Source: Rhizobiaceae bacterium
GTDB lineage: Bacteria > Pseudomonadota > Alphaproteobacteria > Rhizobiales > Rhizobiaceae
Length of the DNA: 63,656 bases
Direction of reading: 5' to 3'
NCBI GenBank assembly: GCA_028281105.1
Contig: JANQKQ010000056.1
Span: forward strand, 1-63,656
Each line of letters starts with the position of its first letter. The first letter of the stretch is position 1. The notes under the pieces were generated by a model. It searched no databases, had not been told where the DNA came from, and saw nothing but the letters and a program-made list of their open reading frames with translations. Positions 25,872 through 35,257 of the stretch are shown here, piece after piece. Made by a program: the position numbers and the translations under genes.

Positions 25872-27461
25872 TCACGCCCGGGCGTCTTCCAGAACCATCT
25901 TGCCGCCCTTGTCGCCGATCGCCATGGAGATGGCGTTGAGGTTGCCCGACGGGATCTGCGGGATGATGGAGGAATCGATCACGCGCAGGCCGTCGACGCC
26001 GTGAACCTTCAGGCGCGGGTCGACCACGGCCATCGGGTCGGTGCCCATCTTGCAGGTGCCGCAGGCGTGGTAGACGTGGCTGGCGACCTGTCTCGTATAA
26101 TCCTCCCATTCATCATCGGTCTGCACGTCCGGCCCCGGCGAAAGCTCGCCGACCAGGTAGGGGCGGAAAGCGTCGGTGGCGAGCGCCTTGCGGGCGATTT
26201 TGGTGCCGGCGATCAGCGTCTCCAGATCGGCGCGGTCGCCCAGCAGGTTCATGTGGATGACCGGTGGGTCCCCGGGTCGCGCCGAGCGCAGCTCCATGTG
26301 GCCGCGCGAGCGGGTGCGGTTGACGTTGGGCTGCAGGGTGACGGCGGGCTGGTCCAGCATCTCGATGCCGGCCGGCGTAATCTTATAGGCGAACGCGCCG
26401 AAATGGAACTGAATGTCGGGATATTCCAGCTCCGGCCGCGAGCGGATGAACGCCAGGCCCGATTGGACGAAGGTGGCCGGCCCGCCCCGCGTCAGCGCGA
26501 ACTGGGCCGCGTGCTTGATGCGGCCGAGCCAGTTGTCGTCCATGTTGGTGGTGCGCCGGTTGACCAGGGCCTGCACGTTGGAGACCGGGTGGTCGTGCAG
26601 ATTACGCCCGACACCGGGCAGGTCGGCCAACACCTCGATGCCGTGGTCGCGCAGATGATCAGCCGGGCCGATGCCCGACAGCATCAGCAGCTTGGCCGAG
26701 TTGAACGTGGACGCCGAGACGATCACCTCGCGCCCTGCCCGCTCGACGCGGCTTTCTCCGTTCACCTCGACCTCGACGCCAACCGCGCGTCTGCCCTCCA
26801 TCACCAGGCGGCGCGCGGTCGCGCCGGTGACGATCTTCAGGTTCCTGCGGCCCCGGATCGGATCGAGAAACGCCGTGGCCGTCGAGGTGCGCAGGCCGCG
26901 ATGCTGAGTGCAGTGGGCGATCGACACGCCCTCGCAGGGCTCGCCGTTGTAGGAGGGGTTCTTGGGGTAGCCCAGTTCCGCCATCGCCTCGACGAACACG
27001 TGGGTCATCTTCGGCACGCCGCGAAGCTGGGAGACGACCGCGCCGCCCGAGCCGTAGACGTCGGTCACGCCGTCGCGATTGTCTTCAACGGCGCGGAAAT
27101 GGCCCAGCAGGGTGTCGTAGTCCCAGCCGGTATTGCCCATCTGCGCCCAGCCGTCATAGTCGCCGCGATTGCCGCGCACATAGATCACCCCGTTGATGGA
27201 CGACGACCCGCCCAGCACCTTGCCGCGCGAGAGCAGGTCGACCTTGCCGCCGCGCGTGGGATCGGGCTCGGCTTCGAACATCCAGTCGCTTTGCGGATTG
27301 CCGATGGCCGCGATGCACAGTGCAGGAATGCGGTATCTCAGGCGGTTGTCGGAACCGCCCGCCTCCAGCAGCAGCACCTGGTTGGCTGGGTCCGCGCTCA
27401 GCCGGTTGGCGACGATGGCGCCGGCCGAGCCCGAGCCGATGACGATGTAGGTCCATTCCAT
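25872..27461 (-). CDS. GMC-family choline-dehydrogenase-like oxidoreductase
   Basis: The 529-residue FAD alcohol/amine dehydrogenase has an N-terminal Rossmann motif YIVIGSGSAGAIVANRLS (about 4-21), LLEAGGSDN, then the GMC signature GKVLGGSSSINGVIYVRGNRGDYD (about 80-103) and GPADHLRDHGI. The C-terminal catalytic segment is HVYHACGTCKMGTD (His, about 460) and PSGNLNAISMAIGDKGGKMV (Asn, about 505). It oxidises an unknown alcohol-type substrate. The start is ATG 27461. It is transcribed leftward with operator site a just upstream, divergent from the deacetylase operon. A second GMC enzyme of the regulon lies at 51012-52598. Confidence 0.88.
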   Translation of the reverse strand: MEWTYIVIGSGSAGAIVANRLSADPANQVLLLEAGGSDNRLRYRIPALCIAAIGNPQSDWMFEAEPDPTRGGKVDLLSRGKVLGGSSSINGVIYVRGNRGDYDGWAQMGNTGWDYDTLLGHFRAVEDNRDGVTDVYGSGGAVVSQLRGVPKMTHVFVEAMAELGYPKNPSYNGEPCEGVSIAHCTQHRGLRTSTATAFLDPIRGRRNLKIVTGATARRLVMEGRRAVGVEVEVNGESRVERAGREVIVSASTFNSAKLLMLSGIGPADHLRDHGIEVLADLPGVGRNLHDHPVSNVQALVNRRTTNMDDNWLGRIKHAAQFALTRGGPATFVQSGLAFIRSRPELEYPDIQFHFGAFAYKITPAGIEMLDQPAVTLQPNVNRTRSRGHMELRSARPGDPPVIHMNLLGDRADLETLIAGTKIARKALATDAFRPYLVGELSPGPDVQTDDEWEDYTRQVASHVYHACGTCKMGTDPMAVVDPRLKVHGVDGLRVIDSSIIPQIPSGNLNAISMAIGDKGGKMVLEDARA

Positions 27462-27521
27462 GCGACCGTACTTCCGTAACTGCCTGCGCTTTTTGATCTC
27501 CACAGGAGGCATAAGCGGCGT

Positions 27522-27539
27522 AATTTGTCCAGACAAATT
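27522..27539. promoter_or_regulatory. Palindromic operator site a (GntR regulon)
   Basis: AATTTGTC-CA-GACAAATT, an 18-base palindrome with a two-base non-matching centre, about 60 bases before the GMC gene. It is one of six copies in the catabolic cluster. Confidence 0.75.
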
Positions 27540-27645
27540 TTCCGATCGATCTGCCGGCCGCCGGCGCGGTAAGCTCGGCGCGCTCGTGGCGTTTCGCGAC
27601 AGAAGGTGGACGCCCGGCCCGATTGACTTTGCGTTCGGCTGATGT

Positions 27646-27663
27646 AATTTGTCCGGACAAATT
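27646..27663. promoter_or_regulatory. Palindromic operator site b (GntR regulon)
   Basis: AATTTGTCCGGACAAATT, a perfect 18-base palindrome. It lies 13 bases before the deacetylase start and overlaps the likely -10 region (TTGACT at 27623-27628, then about 16 bases). A repressor bound here would block the promoter. Confidence 0.8.
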
Positions 27664-27675
27664 TTGGATGGATTC

Positions 27676-28560
27676 ATGACCAACTTCGATCTTCCCGACG
27701 GGGCCCGCCTGGCGCTTTCCATCGTCGTCAACGTGGAGGAAGGCTCGGAGATGAGCATCGCCGACGGCGACAAGAAGCCAGAGCCGGTCGACGAACTGGG
27801 CGTCGCCCTGTCGATCCCGATCCGCAACTATGTCAACGAGAGCAACTACCAGTACGGCATCCGCGCCGGGAGCCCGCGCATCCTCGACCTGCTGGAGCGC
27901 TTCGGCGTTGAGACCACGTTCACCGCCGCCGCTCTCTCGCTGGAACGCGCGCCCGATCTGACCAAGCGGATCGTCACCCAGGGCCACGAGGTCTGCGCCC
28001 ATGGCTGGCGGTGGATCCACCAGTTCTCATATGACGAGGCGGGCGAGCGCGAGTTCATCGCCAAGGCCGCCGCTTCGATCGAGAAGACCACCGGCGCCCG
28101 GCCCGCCGGCTGGCTGAGCCGCTATCTGCACACCGACAACACCCGCCGGCTGCTGGTCGAGGAGGGATATTCCTACCACATGGACGATCTGTCCGACGAC
28201 GTGCCGCACTGGGAGGAAGTGGCGATGGCCGACGGCAGCAAAGCCGCGCTGATCTGCCTGCCCTACGCCATCGACACCAACGACATGAAGATGTGGACCG
28301 CGCCGTCCTACACGCCGCAGCAATGGCTGTCCTACGCGATCGACAGCTTCGACTGGCTGCTGGCCGAGGCCGGGCGCAAGGGGCCGCGCATGATGTCGGT
28401 GGGCCTGCACCTGCGCATCATCGGCCGGCCGGGCCGCATCTGGGCGCTGGAGAAGTTTCTCGAACATGTGTGCGGGCGCGAGGAAGTGTGGATCACCGCG
28501 CGCAAGGCGATCGCCGAGCGCTTCGCGGCGCAGAATCCCCGGTCGGAAGGCGGCGAATGA
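27676..28560 (+). CDS. Polysaccharide-deacetylase-like (NodB/PuuE allantoinase-like) hydrolase
   Basis: The 294-residue protein starts at ATG 27676 just behind operator b. NodB-homology features are ALSIVVNVEEGSE (about 11-23), the RFGVETTFTAAALSLERAP strand-helix, GHEVCAHGWRWIHQF (His-box, about 108), LSRYLHTDNTRRLL, and SYHMDDLSDDVP (about 170). The closest pattern I know is PuuE-type allantoinase and related C-N hydrolases rather than chitin deacetylase. The metal ligands should be Asp/His/His; the first Asp appears as E in VEEG, so the exact chemistry is unclear. It is the first gene of an operon with the GAF and MmgE/PrpD genes (ATGA overlap with GAF). Confidence 0.7.
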   Translation: MTNFDLPDGARLALSIVVNVEEGSEMSIADGDKKPEPVDELGVALSIPIRNYVNESNYQYGIRAGSPRILDLLERFGVETTFTAAALSLERAPDLTKRIVTQGHEVCAHGWRWIHQFSYDEAGEREFIAKAAASIEKTTGARPAGWLSRYLHTDNTRRLLVEEGYSYHMDDLSDDVPHWEEVAMADGSKAALICLPYAIDTNDMKMWTAPSYTPQQWLSYAIDSFDWLLAEAGRKGPRMMSVGLHLRIIGRPGRIWALEKFLEHVCGREEVWITARKAIAERFAAQNPRSEGGE

Positions 28561-29180
28561 CGCAGGCAGCCGCAGGAACCGATGAGCGCTTCGCTGACCG
28601 GCTGGAACACGCTGCGGTCGCTGCTGAAGCGGCGACCGACTTCGAGGCGGCGGCGTCGGAGCTTACGGCACTCGCCCACGACGCGCTGGGCGATCACGAG
28701 GCGGCGGCCCGGCCAGGAGCCTTGCTGGCGGGCGAGCGCGACTATCGCGTTTCCGGCATCTTCCTGATCACGCCGGACCGCCAATTCAACATGCTGGTGG
28801 CCAATCGCGGCTTTCCACCGGAACAGCGCCGGCTGGCCATCCCCATCGAGTGGAACCATCCCGGCGAGGTGGTGCGTGGCGAGCGCGCGATCCTGCTGGA
28901 GAACACCGACGAGCACGGGCAGTTCCGCCAGTTCCTCAAAACCTCGCGCATGGGATCGTCGATGTATGTGCCGCTGTTCGCCGACGGGGCGATGTTCGGC
29001 CAGATCGTCGCCGCCGCCCAGGCGCGCTGGACCTATGCGGCCGCCGACCTGGAGCAGTTACGGCAGATCGCTGCGGCCGTCGAACCGCTGTGGACCCGTT
29101 TCGACGGGCCGGCCTGGCTGGCGTGCGACTATCCGGCCGACGATTTGTGGGACGCCGGGGCGCGGGCGTTGGACGGGTGA
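28557..29180 (+). CDS. GAF-domain protein
   Basis: The 207-residue protein has an N-terminal helical region (residues 1-40) and then one GAF-like sensor domain (about 45-185): SGIFLITPDRQFNMLVANRGFP, IPIEWNHPGEVVRGERAILLENTDE, MGSSMYVPLFADGAMFGQIVAAAQ. There is no kinase, cyclase or DNA-binding module. The start ATG 28557 overlaps the deacetylase stop (ATGA), so the genes are coupled. A stand-alone GAF protein in a catabolic operon might bind an intermediate, or be a divergent enzyme of GAF fold; neither can be decided from sequence. Confidence 0.65.
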   Translation: MTQAAAGTDERFADRLEHAAVAAEAATDFEAAASELTALAHDALGDHEAAARPGALLAGERDYRVSGIFLITPDRQFNMLVANRGFPPEQRRLAIPIEWNHPGEVVRGERAILLENTDEHGQFRQFLKTSRMGSSMYVPLFADGAMFGQIVAAAQARWTYAAADLEQLRQIAAAVEPLWTRFDGPAWLACDYPADDLWDAGARALDG

Positions 29181-29238
29181 TCGTTATGGGACAGACCATG
29201 TGCCCCGGGCGGGCGTGAAGACAAAGGATATGCGGGCC

Positions 29239-30654
29239 ATGCCGCAGGACAGATACGCCTCCGACGCCGTCGACCGGCTTGCCGAGCACGCCGCGCGGAT
29301 CGGCTTCGACCAGCTTGACGCGGCGACCGTGGCCAAGGCGAAGACCTTCATCCTCGATTCCATCGGCGTGGGCATCGCCGGCAGCTCCGGCGCCTCGATC
29401 GACATGCTGCGCGAGGTGGTCGGCGGCTGGGGCGACGGCGATGAGGCCACCGTATGGATGAGCGGCGAACGGCTTTCGGCGCATGCCGCAGCCATTGTCA
29501 ACGCCTATCAGATCCACTGCCTGGAATTCGACTGCGTGCACGAAGGCGCGGTCGTCCATCCCATGGCCACGGTGCTTTCCGCCATGATGGCCCATGCCGA
29601 GCGGCGCTCTGCGGCCGGCGATCCCGTCAACGGACGCGAGTTCCTGGCCGCGCTCAGCGCCGGGGTCGACATCGCCACCCTGCTCGGCGTGGCGGCCACC
29701 GGCCCGGTACGCTTCTTCCGCCCGGCCACCGCCGGCGGGCTGGGCACGGCGGCCGCGCTCGCCCGGCTGGACGGACTGGACGAGGCCGGCGTGATGAACG
29801 CCATGGGCGCCACCTACAGCCAGACCGGCGGCACCCTGCAGGCGCATGCGGAGGGCTCCATGCTGCTCGGCCTGCAGATCGGCTTCAACGCGCGCGCCGC
29901 GCTGTGCTCGCTTGATCTGGCCCGCGCCGGGGTGCGCGCGCCGCACGACATCGTCGATGGCCAGTACGGTTATCTGCGGCTGGTGGAGAACGGCGAGTTC
30001 GACCTGGCCCCGGCGCTGGAGAAGCTGGGGATCGAGGCGCAGCTCACCCAGTTGGCGCACAAGCCCTTCCCCTCCGGCCGGCTGACCCACGGCGTGGTCG
30101 ACGCGCTGTCGCGGCTGATGGAGACGCACGGCTTCGCCGCCGGCGACATCGCGAAGGTACACGGCCGCGTGCCGCCGCTGGTGCACCGGCTCGTCGGTCG
30201 GCCCGATCTCGCCGAGCCGCAGGCCAACTACGCCAAGCTCTGCCTCGCCTTCGTGGCCGGCGTGTTCTTAGCGCGCGGCCGGGTCGACGTGCCCGACTTC
30301 GCCACCCGCGCCATGCTGGACGATGAGGCCGTGCACGCCCAGGCGGCGAAGGTGAGCCTGGAACTGGACGACAACCCGGATCCCAACGCGCTCGATCCCC
30401 AGTCCTTCACCGTCACGCTCAACGACGGCACCGTCCACGAAATCACCATCGAGCATGTGTTCGGCCATCCGGACAATCCGCTCAGCGAAGCGCAGAACGT
30501 CGACAAGTTCCGCCGCTGCGCCACCTATGGCGCCCACCCGCTCGCTGAAGAGGCCATCGAGGCGATCATCGAGGCGGTGGCGCGCATCGAGACGCTCGAT
30601 GACGTGGCGCAAATCGTGCCCCTGACGCTGGCCTCGGACGGCGAAAAACCTTGA
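29239..30654 (+). CDS. MmgE/PrpD family protein (first copy)
   Basis: The 471-residue protein belongs to the 2-methylcitrate dehydratase/cis-aconitate decarboxylase superfamily. Features are KAKTFILDSIGVGIAGSS (about 33), HCLEFDCVHEGAVVHPMATVLSAMMAH (about 93), FFRPATAGGLGTAAALARL, MGATYSQTGGTLQAHAEGSMLLGLQIGFNARAAL and LAHKPFPSGRLTHGVVDAL. In this family the central His/Lys segment carries catalysis. Which dicarboxylate-like substrate it uses is unknown. ATG 29239 is used; ATG 29230 and GTG 29215 are also in frame. It ends the operon at 30654, where its stop codon lies inside the TTGACA box of the MaoC promoter. Confidence 0.85.
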   Translation: MPQDRYASDAVDRLAEHAARIGFDQLDAATVAKAKTFILDSIGVGIAGSSGASIDMLREVVGGWGDGDEATVWMSGERLSAHAAAIVNAYQIHCLEFDCVHEGAVVHPMATVLSAMMAHAERRSAAGDPVNGREFLAALSAGVDIATLLGVAATGPVRFFRPATAGGLGTAAALARLDGLDEAGVMNAMGATYSQTGGTLQAHAEGSMLLGLQIGFNARAALCSLDLARAGVRAPHDIVDGQYGYLRLVENGEFDLAPALEKLGIEAQLTQLAHKPFPSGRLTHGVVDALSRLMETHGFAAGDIAKVHGRVPPLVHRLVGRPDLAEPQANYAKLCLAFVAGVFLARGRVDVPDFATRAMLDDEAVHAQAAKVSLELDDNPDPNALDPQSFTVTLNDGTVHEITIEHVFGHPDNPLSEAQNVDKFRRCATYGAHPLAEEAIEAIIEAVARIETLDDVAQIVPLTLASDGEKP

Positions 30655-30692
30655 CACGGGAACGGCGCGAACCATATTTGTTCGGACAAATT
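30651..30692 (+). promoter_or_regulatory. Promoter with palindromic operator site c (GntR regulon)
   Basis: TTGACA (30651-30656), 16 bases, CATATT (30673-30678). Operator TATTTGTTCGGACAAATT (30675-30692) overlaps the -10 and start region. Two bases differ from the perfect palindrome. Confidence 0.75.
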
Positions 30693-30707
30693 TTGAGGTA
30701 ATTTTTC

Positions 30708-31226
30708 ATGGTCTCGACAGCACACAAGGTGGGTCCCAACCGTTATCGCGAGCGTTTCGGCCGCTATTACGAGGACTTCGAGGTCGGCGACGTCTACGAG
30801 CATCGCCCGGGGCGCACGATCACCCAGACCGACAACACCTGGTTCACATTGCTGACCATGAACACCCATCCCATGCACTTCGACGAGGAGTATGCGAGCC
30901 ACTCGGAGTTCGGGCGCACCATCGTGTGTTCGCCGTTCACGGTAGCGCTGATGGTGGGCATGAGCGTCACTGACGTGTCGCAGAAGGCGATCGCCAATCT
31001 GGGCTGGACCGACATCAAGCTGATCCACCCGCTGTTCGCCGGCGACACGCTGACCGCCGAATCCGAGGTTTTGGAAAAACGCGAGAGCAAGTCGCGGCCC
31101 AATGCCGGCCTGGTCACGGTCAAGACCCGCGGCTTCAACCAGAACGCCAAGATGGTCTGCGAGTTCTCGCGCACCATGCTGGTGGCCAAGCGCGGTTTCG
31201 ACACCGAGGAGAAGGCGGGGTATTAA
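30708..31226 (+). CDS. MaoC-family hydratase
   Basis: The 172-residue hotdog-fold protein has YYEDFEVGDVYEHRPGRTI (about 15), then TQTDNTWFTLLTMNTHPMHFDEEYA (about 43-67), SEFGRTIVCSPFTVALMVGMSV and a C-terminal region that closes the fold. The hydratase box reads MNTHPMHFD where ordinary MaoC proteins have GDxNPxH. This variant resembles the mesaconyl/itaconyl-CoA hydratase branch, as far as I recall it. It should add water to an unsaturated acyl-CoA. The ATG is preceded by GAGG in the leader. It is the first gene of the acyl-CoA dehydrogenase/crotonase operon, controlled by site c. Confidence 0.8.
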   Translation: MVSTAHKVGPNRYRERFGRYYEDFEVGDVYEHRPGRTITQTDNTWFTLLTMNTHPMHFDEEYASHSEFGRTIVCSPFTVALMVGMSVTDVSQKAIANLGWTDIKLIHPLFAGDTLTAESEVLEKRESKSRPNAGLVTVKTRGFNQNAKMVCEFSRTMLVAKRGFDTEEKAGY

Positions 31227-31250
31227 TGGTTGTTTGCCCAGCCACCAGCC

Positions 31251-31310
31251 CTCTCCCCCTCCCAGCCACCCCACGGCAGGTTCCCTGAGGGGTGGCTGGG
31301 AGGGGGAGAG
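31251..31310. repeat. 22-bp perfect inverted repeat inside the operon
   Basis: CTCTCCCCCTCCCAGCCACC.. (31251-31272) and its exact complement (31289-31310) are separated by 16 bases. The RNA would form a very stable hairpin between the maoC-like and acyl-CoA dehydrogenase genes. It may limit transcription of, or stabilise, the upstream mRNA. It belongs to the pyrimidine-rich intergenic repeats seen also near 33411 and 33880. Confidence 0.8.
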
Positions 31311-31363
31311 AGCCGGTGCCGGATCCCGCGCAAGCGGGAAACAACTCTATGGAGCGCGGGACG

Positions 31364-32542
31364 ATGAATGTGATTTCCGATATCCACCACGCCGCCGATG
31401 ACGGCGAGGAAGCGGCGCTGATCCTCGACAGCGTGGAGAAGTGGCTGGAGCGCGACGTGCGCCCGCATGTGATGCGGCTGGAGCACGCCGACGAATATCC
31501 GCACGAGATGGTCGAGCAGATGAAGGAACTCGGCCTGTTCGGCGCCACCATCGATCCCGACTATGGCGGGCTGGGGCTCAACGCGACCACCTATGCCCGC
31601 GTGATCGAAAAGATCGCCGAGACCTGGATGTCGCTGACCGGCATCATGAACTCGCATCTGATCATGGCCGCCTGCGTGCAGCGCCAGGGCACCGATGAGC
31701 AGAAGAGCCGCTTCCTGCCGCGCTTCGCCACCGGCGAGCTACGCGGCGGGTTGGGGCTGACCGAGCCAAACGCGGGAACCGACCTGCAGGCGATCCGCAC
31801 CCGCGCGCGCCGCGACGGCGACGACTATGTGATCGACGGCACCAAGACCTGGATCACCAACGGCATCGAGGGCGCCTGTTTCGCCGTGCTGGTGAAGACC
31901 GACCCGGATGCGGAGCCCCGGCACAAGGGCATGAGCATGTTCATTGCCGAGAAAGGCCCCGGCTTCACCGCTTCCAAGAAACTGGAGAAGATCGGCTACA
32001 AGGGCGTCGACAGCGCCGAACTGGTGTTCGACGGCTACCGCATTTCCGCCGACAACCTGCTCGGCGGCGTGGAGGGCAAAGGATTGCAGGCGGCACTGGG
32101 CGGGCTGGAGCTGGGCCGCATCAACATCGCCGCGCGCGGCTGCGGGCTCGCCTCCGCGGCGCTGCGCGATTCCGTCGCTTACGCCCAGACCCGCGAGACC
32201 TTCGGCAAACCGATCGCCCAACATCAGGCGATCCAACTCAAGCTGGGCGAGATGGCCACCAAATTGCAGGCCTCGCGCCTGCTCACCTATGACGCGGCGC
32301 GCGCCTACGATCGCGGCGAGCGCTGCGACATGGAGGCGGGCATGGCCAAGTTCTTCGCCTCGGAGACGGCGGTGGAGAATTCGCTGGAGGCCATGCGCAT
32401 CCATGGCGGCTACGGCTATTCGAAGGAATACCCGATCGAGCGCTATTTCCGCGACGCGCCGCTGATGTGCATCGGCGAGGGCACCAACGAGATCCAGCGC
32501 ATGATCATCGCCAAGCAGCTCATCGAGCGCAACCCGGTCTGA
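31364..32542 (+). CDS. Acyl-CoA dehydrogenase
   Basis: The enzyme has about 392 residues: an N-terminal helical domain (about 15-125), a middle beta domain with GGLGLTEPNAGTDLQAIRTRA (about 127), TKTWITNG and FIAEKGPGFT, and C-terminal helices with FGKPIAQHQAIQLKLGEMATKLQA (about 285) and YGYSKEYPIERYFRDAPLMC..EGTNEIQRMII. The Glu in EGTNEIQ (about 375) is at the position of the catalytic base of medium-chain enzymes. It oxidises an acyl-CoA to the 2-enoyl-CoA using FAD and electron-transfer flavoprotein. ATG 31364 follows GGAG; ATG 31349 is in frame upstream. The operon has the MaoC and crotonase genes on either side. Confidence 0.88.
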   Translation: MNVISDIHHAADDGEEAALILDSVEKWLERDVRPHVMRLEHADEYPHEMVEQMKELGLFGATIDPDYGGLGLNATTYARVIEKIAETWMSLTGIMNSHLIMAACVQRQGTDEQKSRFLPRFATGELRGGLGLTEPNAGTDLQAIRTRARRDGDDYVIDGTKTWITNGIEGACFAVLVKTDPDAEPRHKGMSMFIAEKGPGFTASKKLEKIGYKGVDSAELVFDGYRISADNLLGGVEGKGLQAALGGLELGRINIAARGCGLASAALRDSVAYAQTRETFGKPIAQHQAIQLKLGEMATKLQASRLLTYDAARAYDRGERCDMEAGMAKFFASETAVENSLEAMRIHGGYGYSKEYPIERYFRDAPLMCIGEGTNEIQRMIIAKQLIERNPV

Positions 32543-32585
32543 CGGCGGGCTTGCGCCGCGGCGCGCGTTCGGGTCTGTTCGCCCC

Positions 32586-33359
32586 ATGACCGATCTTGAC
32601 ATCGACATCGCCGCGCGCGTCGCCACCGTGCGCATCAACCGGCCGGACAAGGCCAACGCGATGCGGCGGCAGACCTGGGAGGAGATCGCCCGGGCGATGG
32701 ACGAGCTGTGCGCCGATGCGAATGTACGGGTGATCGTGTTCGCCGGCGCAGGCGGCAAGGCGTTTTCGGCCGGCGCCGACATCGGTGAATTCGCTGAGAC
32801 CTACAAGGACGCCAAGGCCGCGCGCGCCTACAACGATCTGGTACGCCGCGCCCAGGCAACCGTACACGACGCGCCCAAGCCGGTGCTGGCGAGGATCGGC
32901 GGGCTGTGCATCGGCGGCGGCTGCGGGCTGGCGGCGGCCTGCGACATCCGCTTCGCATCGGCCGATGCCCGCTTCGCGATCACGCCCGCGCGCATCGGCG
33001 CGGCCTATTCCTTCGCCGACACCAAGCAGCTCGTCGACCTCGTCGGCCCGGCCCGCGCCAAGGACATCCTGTTCAGCGGCGCGCAGATCGACGCCGAACG
33101 CGCCTTCGCCATCGGCCTGGTCGATTACGTGGTGGAGCCCGAAGCGCTGGAGGCGACGGTAGACGACTACGCCCGCAACCTGGCCGCCCTGTCGCAGAAC
33201 TCGATCGCGGTCGCCAAGGCGACGATCAACGCCATCAAGGCCGGCGCCGACACCGAACCCGCCGACCTGCGCCGCCGCTTCAACGAAACCTTCGCCTCCG
33301 CCGACTTCCGCGAGGGCTACGCGGCGTTTGTGGACAAGCGCCGCCCGGAGTTCGATTGA
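32586..33359 (+). CDS. Crotonase-family protein lacking the hydratase glutamates
   Basis: The 257-residue enoyl-CoA hydratase/isomerase-fold protein has VRINRPDKANAM (about 17), AFSAGADIGEFA (oxyanion-hole segment, about 60), IGGLCIGGGCGLAAACDIRFAS (about 107) and ITPARIGAAYSFADTKQLVDLVG (about 135). In classical hydratases these two spots carry the catalytic glutamates (GGGCELA and PEI..). Here they are Gly (GGGCGLA) and Arg (PARIG). It therefore probably does not hydrate; isomerase, hydrolase, decarboxylase or dehalogenase chemistry is possible. It follows the acyl-CoA dehydrogenase by 43 bases. ATG 32586 is used. Confidence 0.8.
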   Translation: MTDLDIDIAARVATVRINRPDKANAMRRQTWEEIARAMDELCADANVRVIVFAGAGGKAFSAGADIGEFAETYKDAKAARAYNDLVRRAQATVHDAPKPVLARIGGLCIGGGCGLAAACDIRFASADARFAITPARIGAAYSFADTKQLVDLVGPARAKDILFSGAQIDAERAFAIGLVDYVVEPEALEATVDDYARNLAALSQNSIAVAKATINAIKAGADTEPADLRRRFNETFASADFREGYAAFVDKRRPEFD

Positions 33360-33934
33360 GCGGGTTTGCGGTTGATGCGGGACCTGGGTCAGCTCTCGGC
33401 CTGTGATGTACCCCACCCTCATTCCCTCCCCTCAAGGGGGAGGGAGGTCCCTCGGGGCAGACTCTCGTCGCACATCCAGCACTTCATCCTTGGCTATTTC
33501 GCTCCCGTCATCCTCGAGCCCATCAACCCATCCATCCTAGTCATCCTCGGGCTTGTCCCGAGGACCCAGAAATCAAGCGCGGTTGTATTGGCTACTGGGT
33601 CCTCGCCACGAGGGCGAGGATGACTACGTTGATAGGCTGGCGCAAGAGCAACCCACACCGAGCAAGCGGTGACGCATCTGGATCCCGGCCTTCGCCGGGA
33701 TGACGGTGGCGGGTGAGGCGATGGCCGTGCCTCTTCCTCCGTCACCCCGGCGAAGGCCGGGGTCCAGGTGCGCATCGGCGAATTCGTGGCCTGATGGGGA
33801 CTTCGGCTGGCCATCCCCTCCCACAACAACAATTGCTTGTCCCGAGGATGACGACCGGAGGGATGGCACGGCCCAAGTCCCCCTCCCCCTTGAGGGGAGG
33901 GGTTAGGGGTAGGGTCAGAGAAAGAAAACAACCC
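33360..33934. repeat. Intergenic repeat cluster
   Basis: No gene is visible. The stretch contains several palindromic repeats: a GTCATCCTCGGGCTTGTCCCG.. arm (33540-33569) with inverted partner (33595-33624); a CTGGATCCCGGC..GGGATGAC arm (about 33679-33705) with inverted partner near 33741-33767; and short runs such as CCCCTCCCCTTGAGGGGAGGGG (about 33881-33902). The first type is shared with 16945-17040. It separates convergent operons and may terminate both. Confidence 0.8.

Positions 33935-35253
<1,319 letters not shown>

Positions 35254-35257
<4 letters not shown>

Noticed and set aside
25779-27479. Long plus-strand open frame (566 codons) opposite the GMC gene
   Set aside because: Translation is His/Arg/Asp/Val-rich antisense of a clear GMC oxidoreductase; it has no motif or ribosome-binding site.
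28936-30186. Minus-strand 416-codon frame opposite MmgE/PrpD
   Set aside because: Antisense shadow with the usual His/Gln/Arg-rich composition of high-GC non-coding frames.
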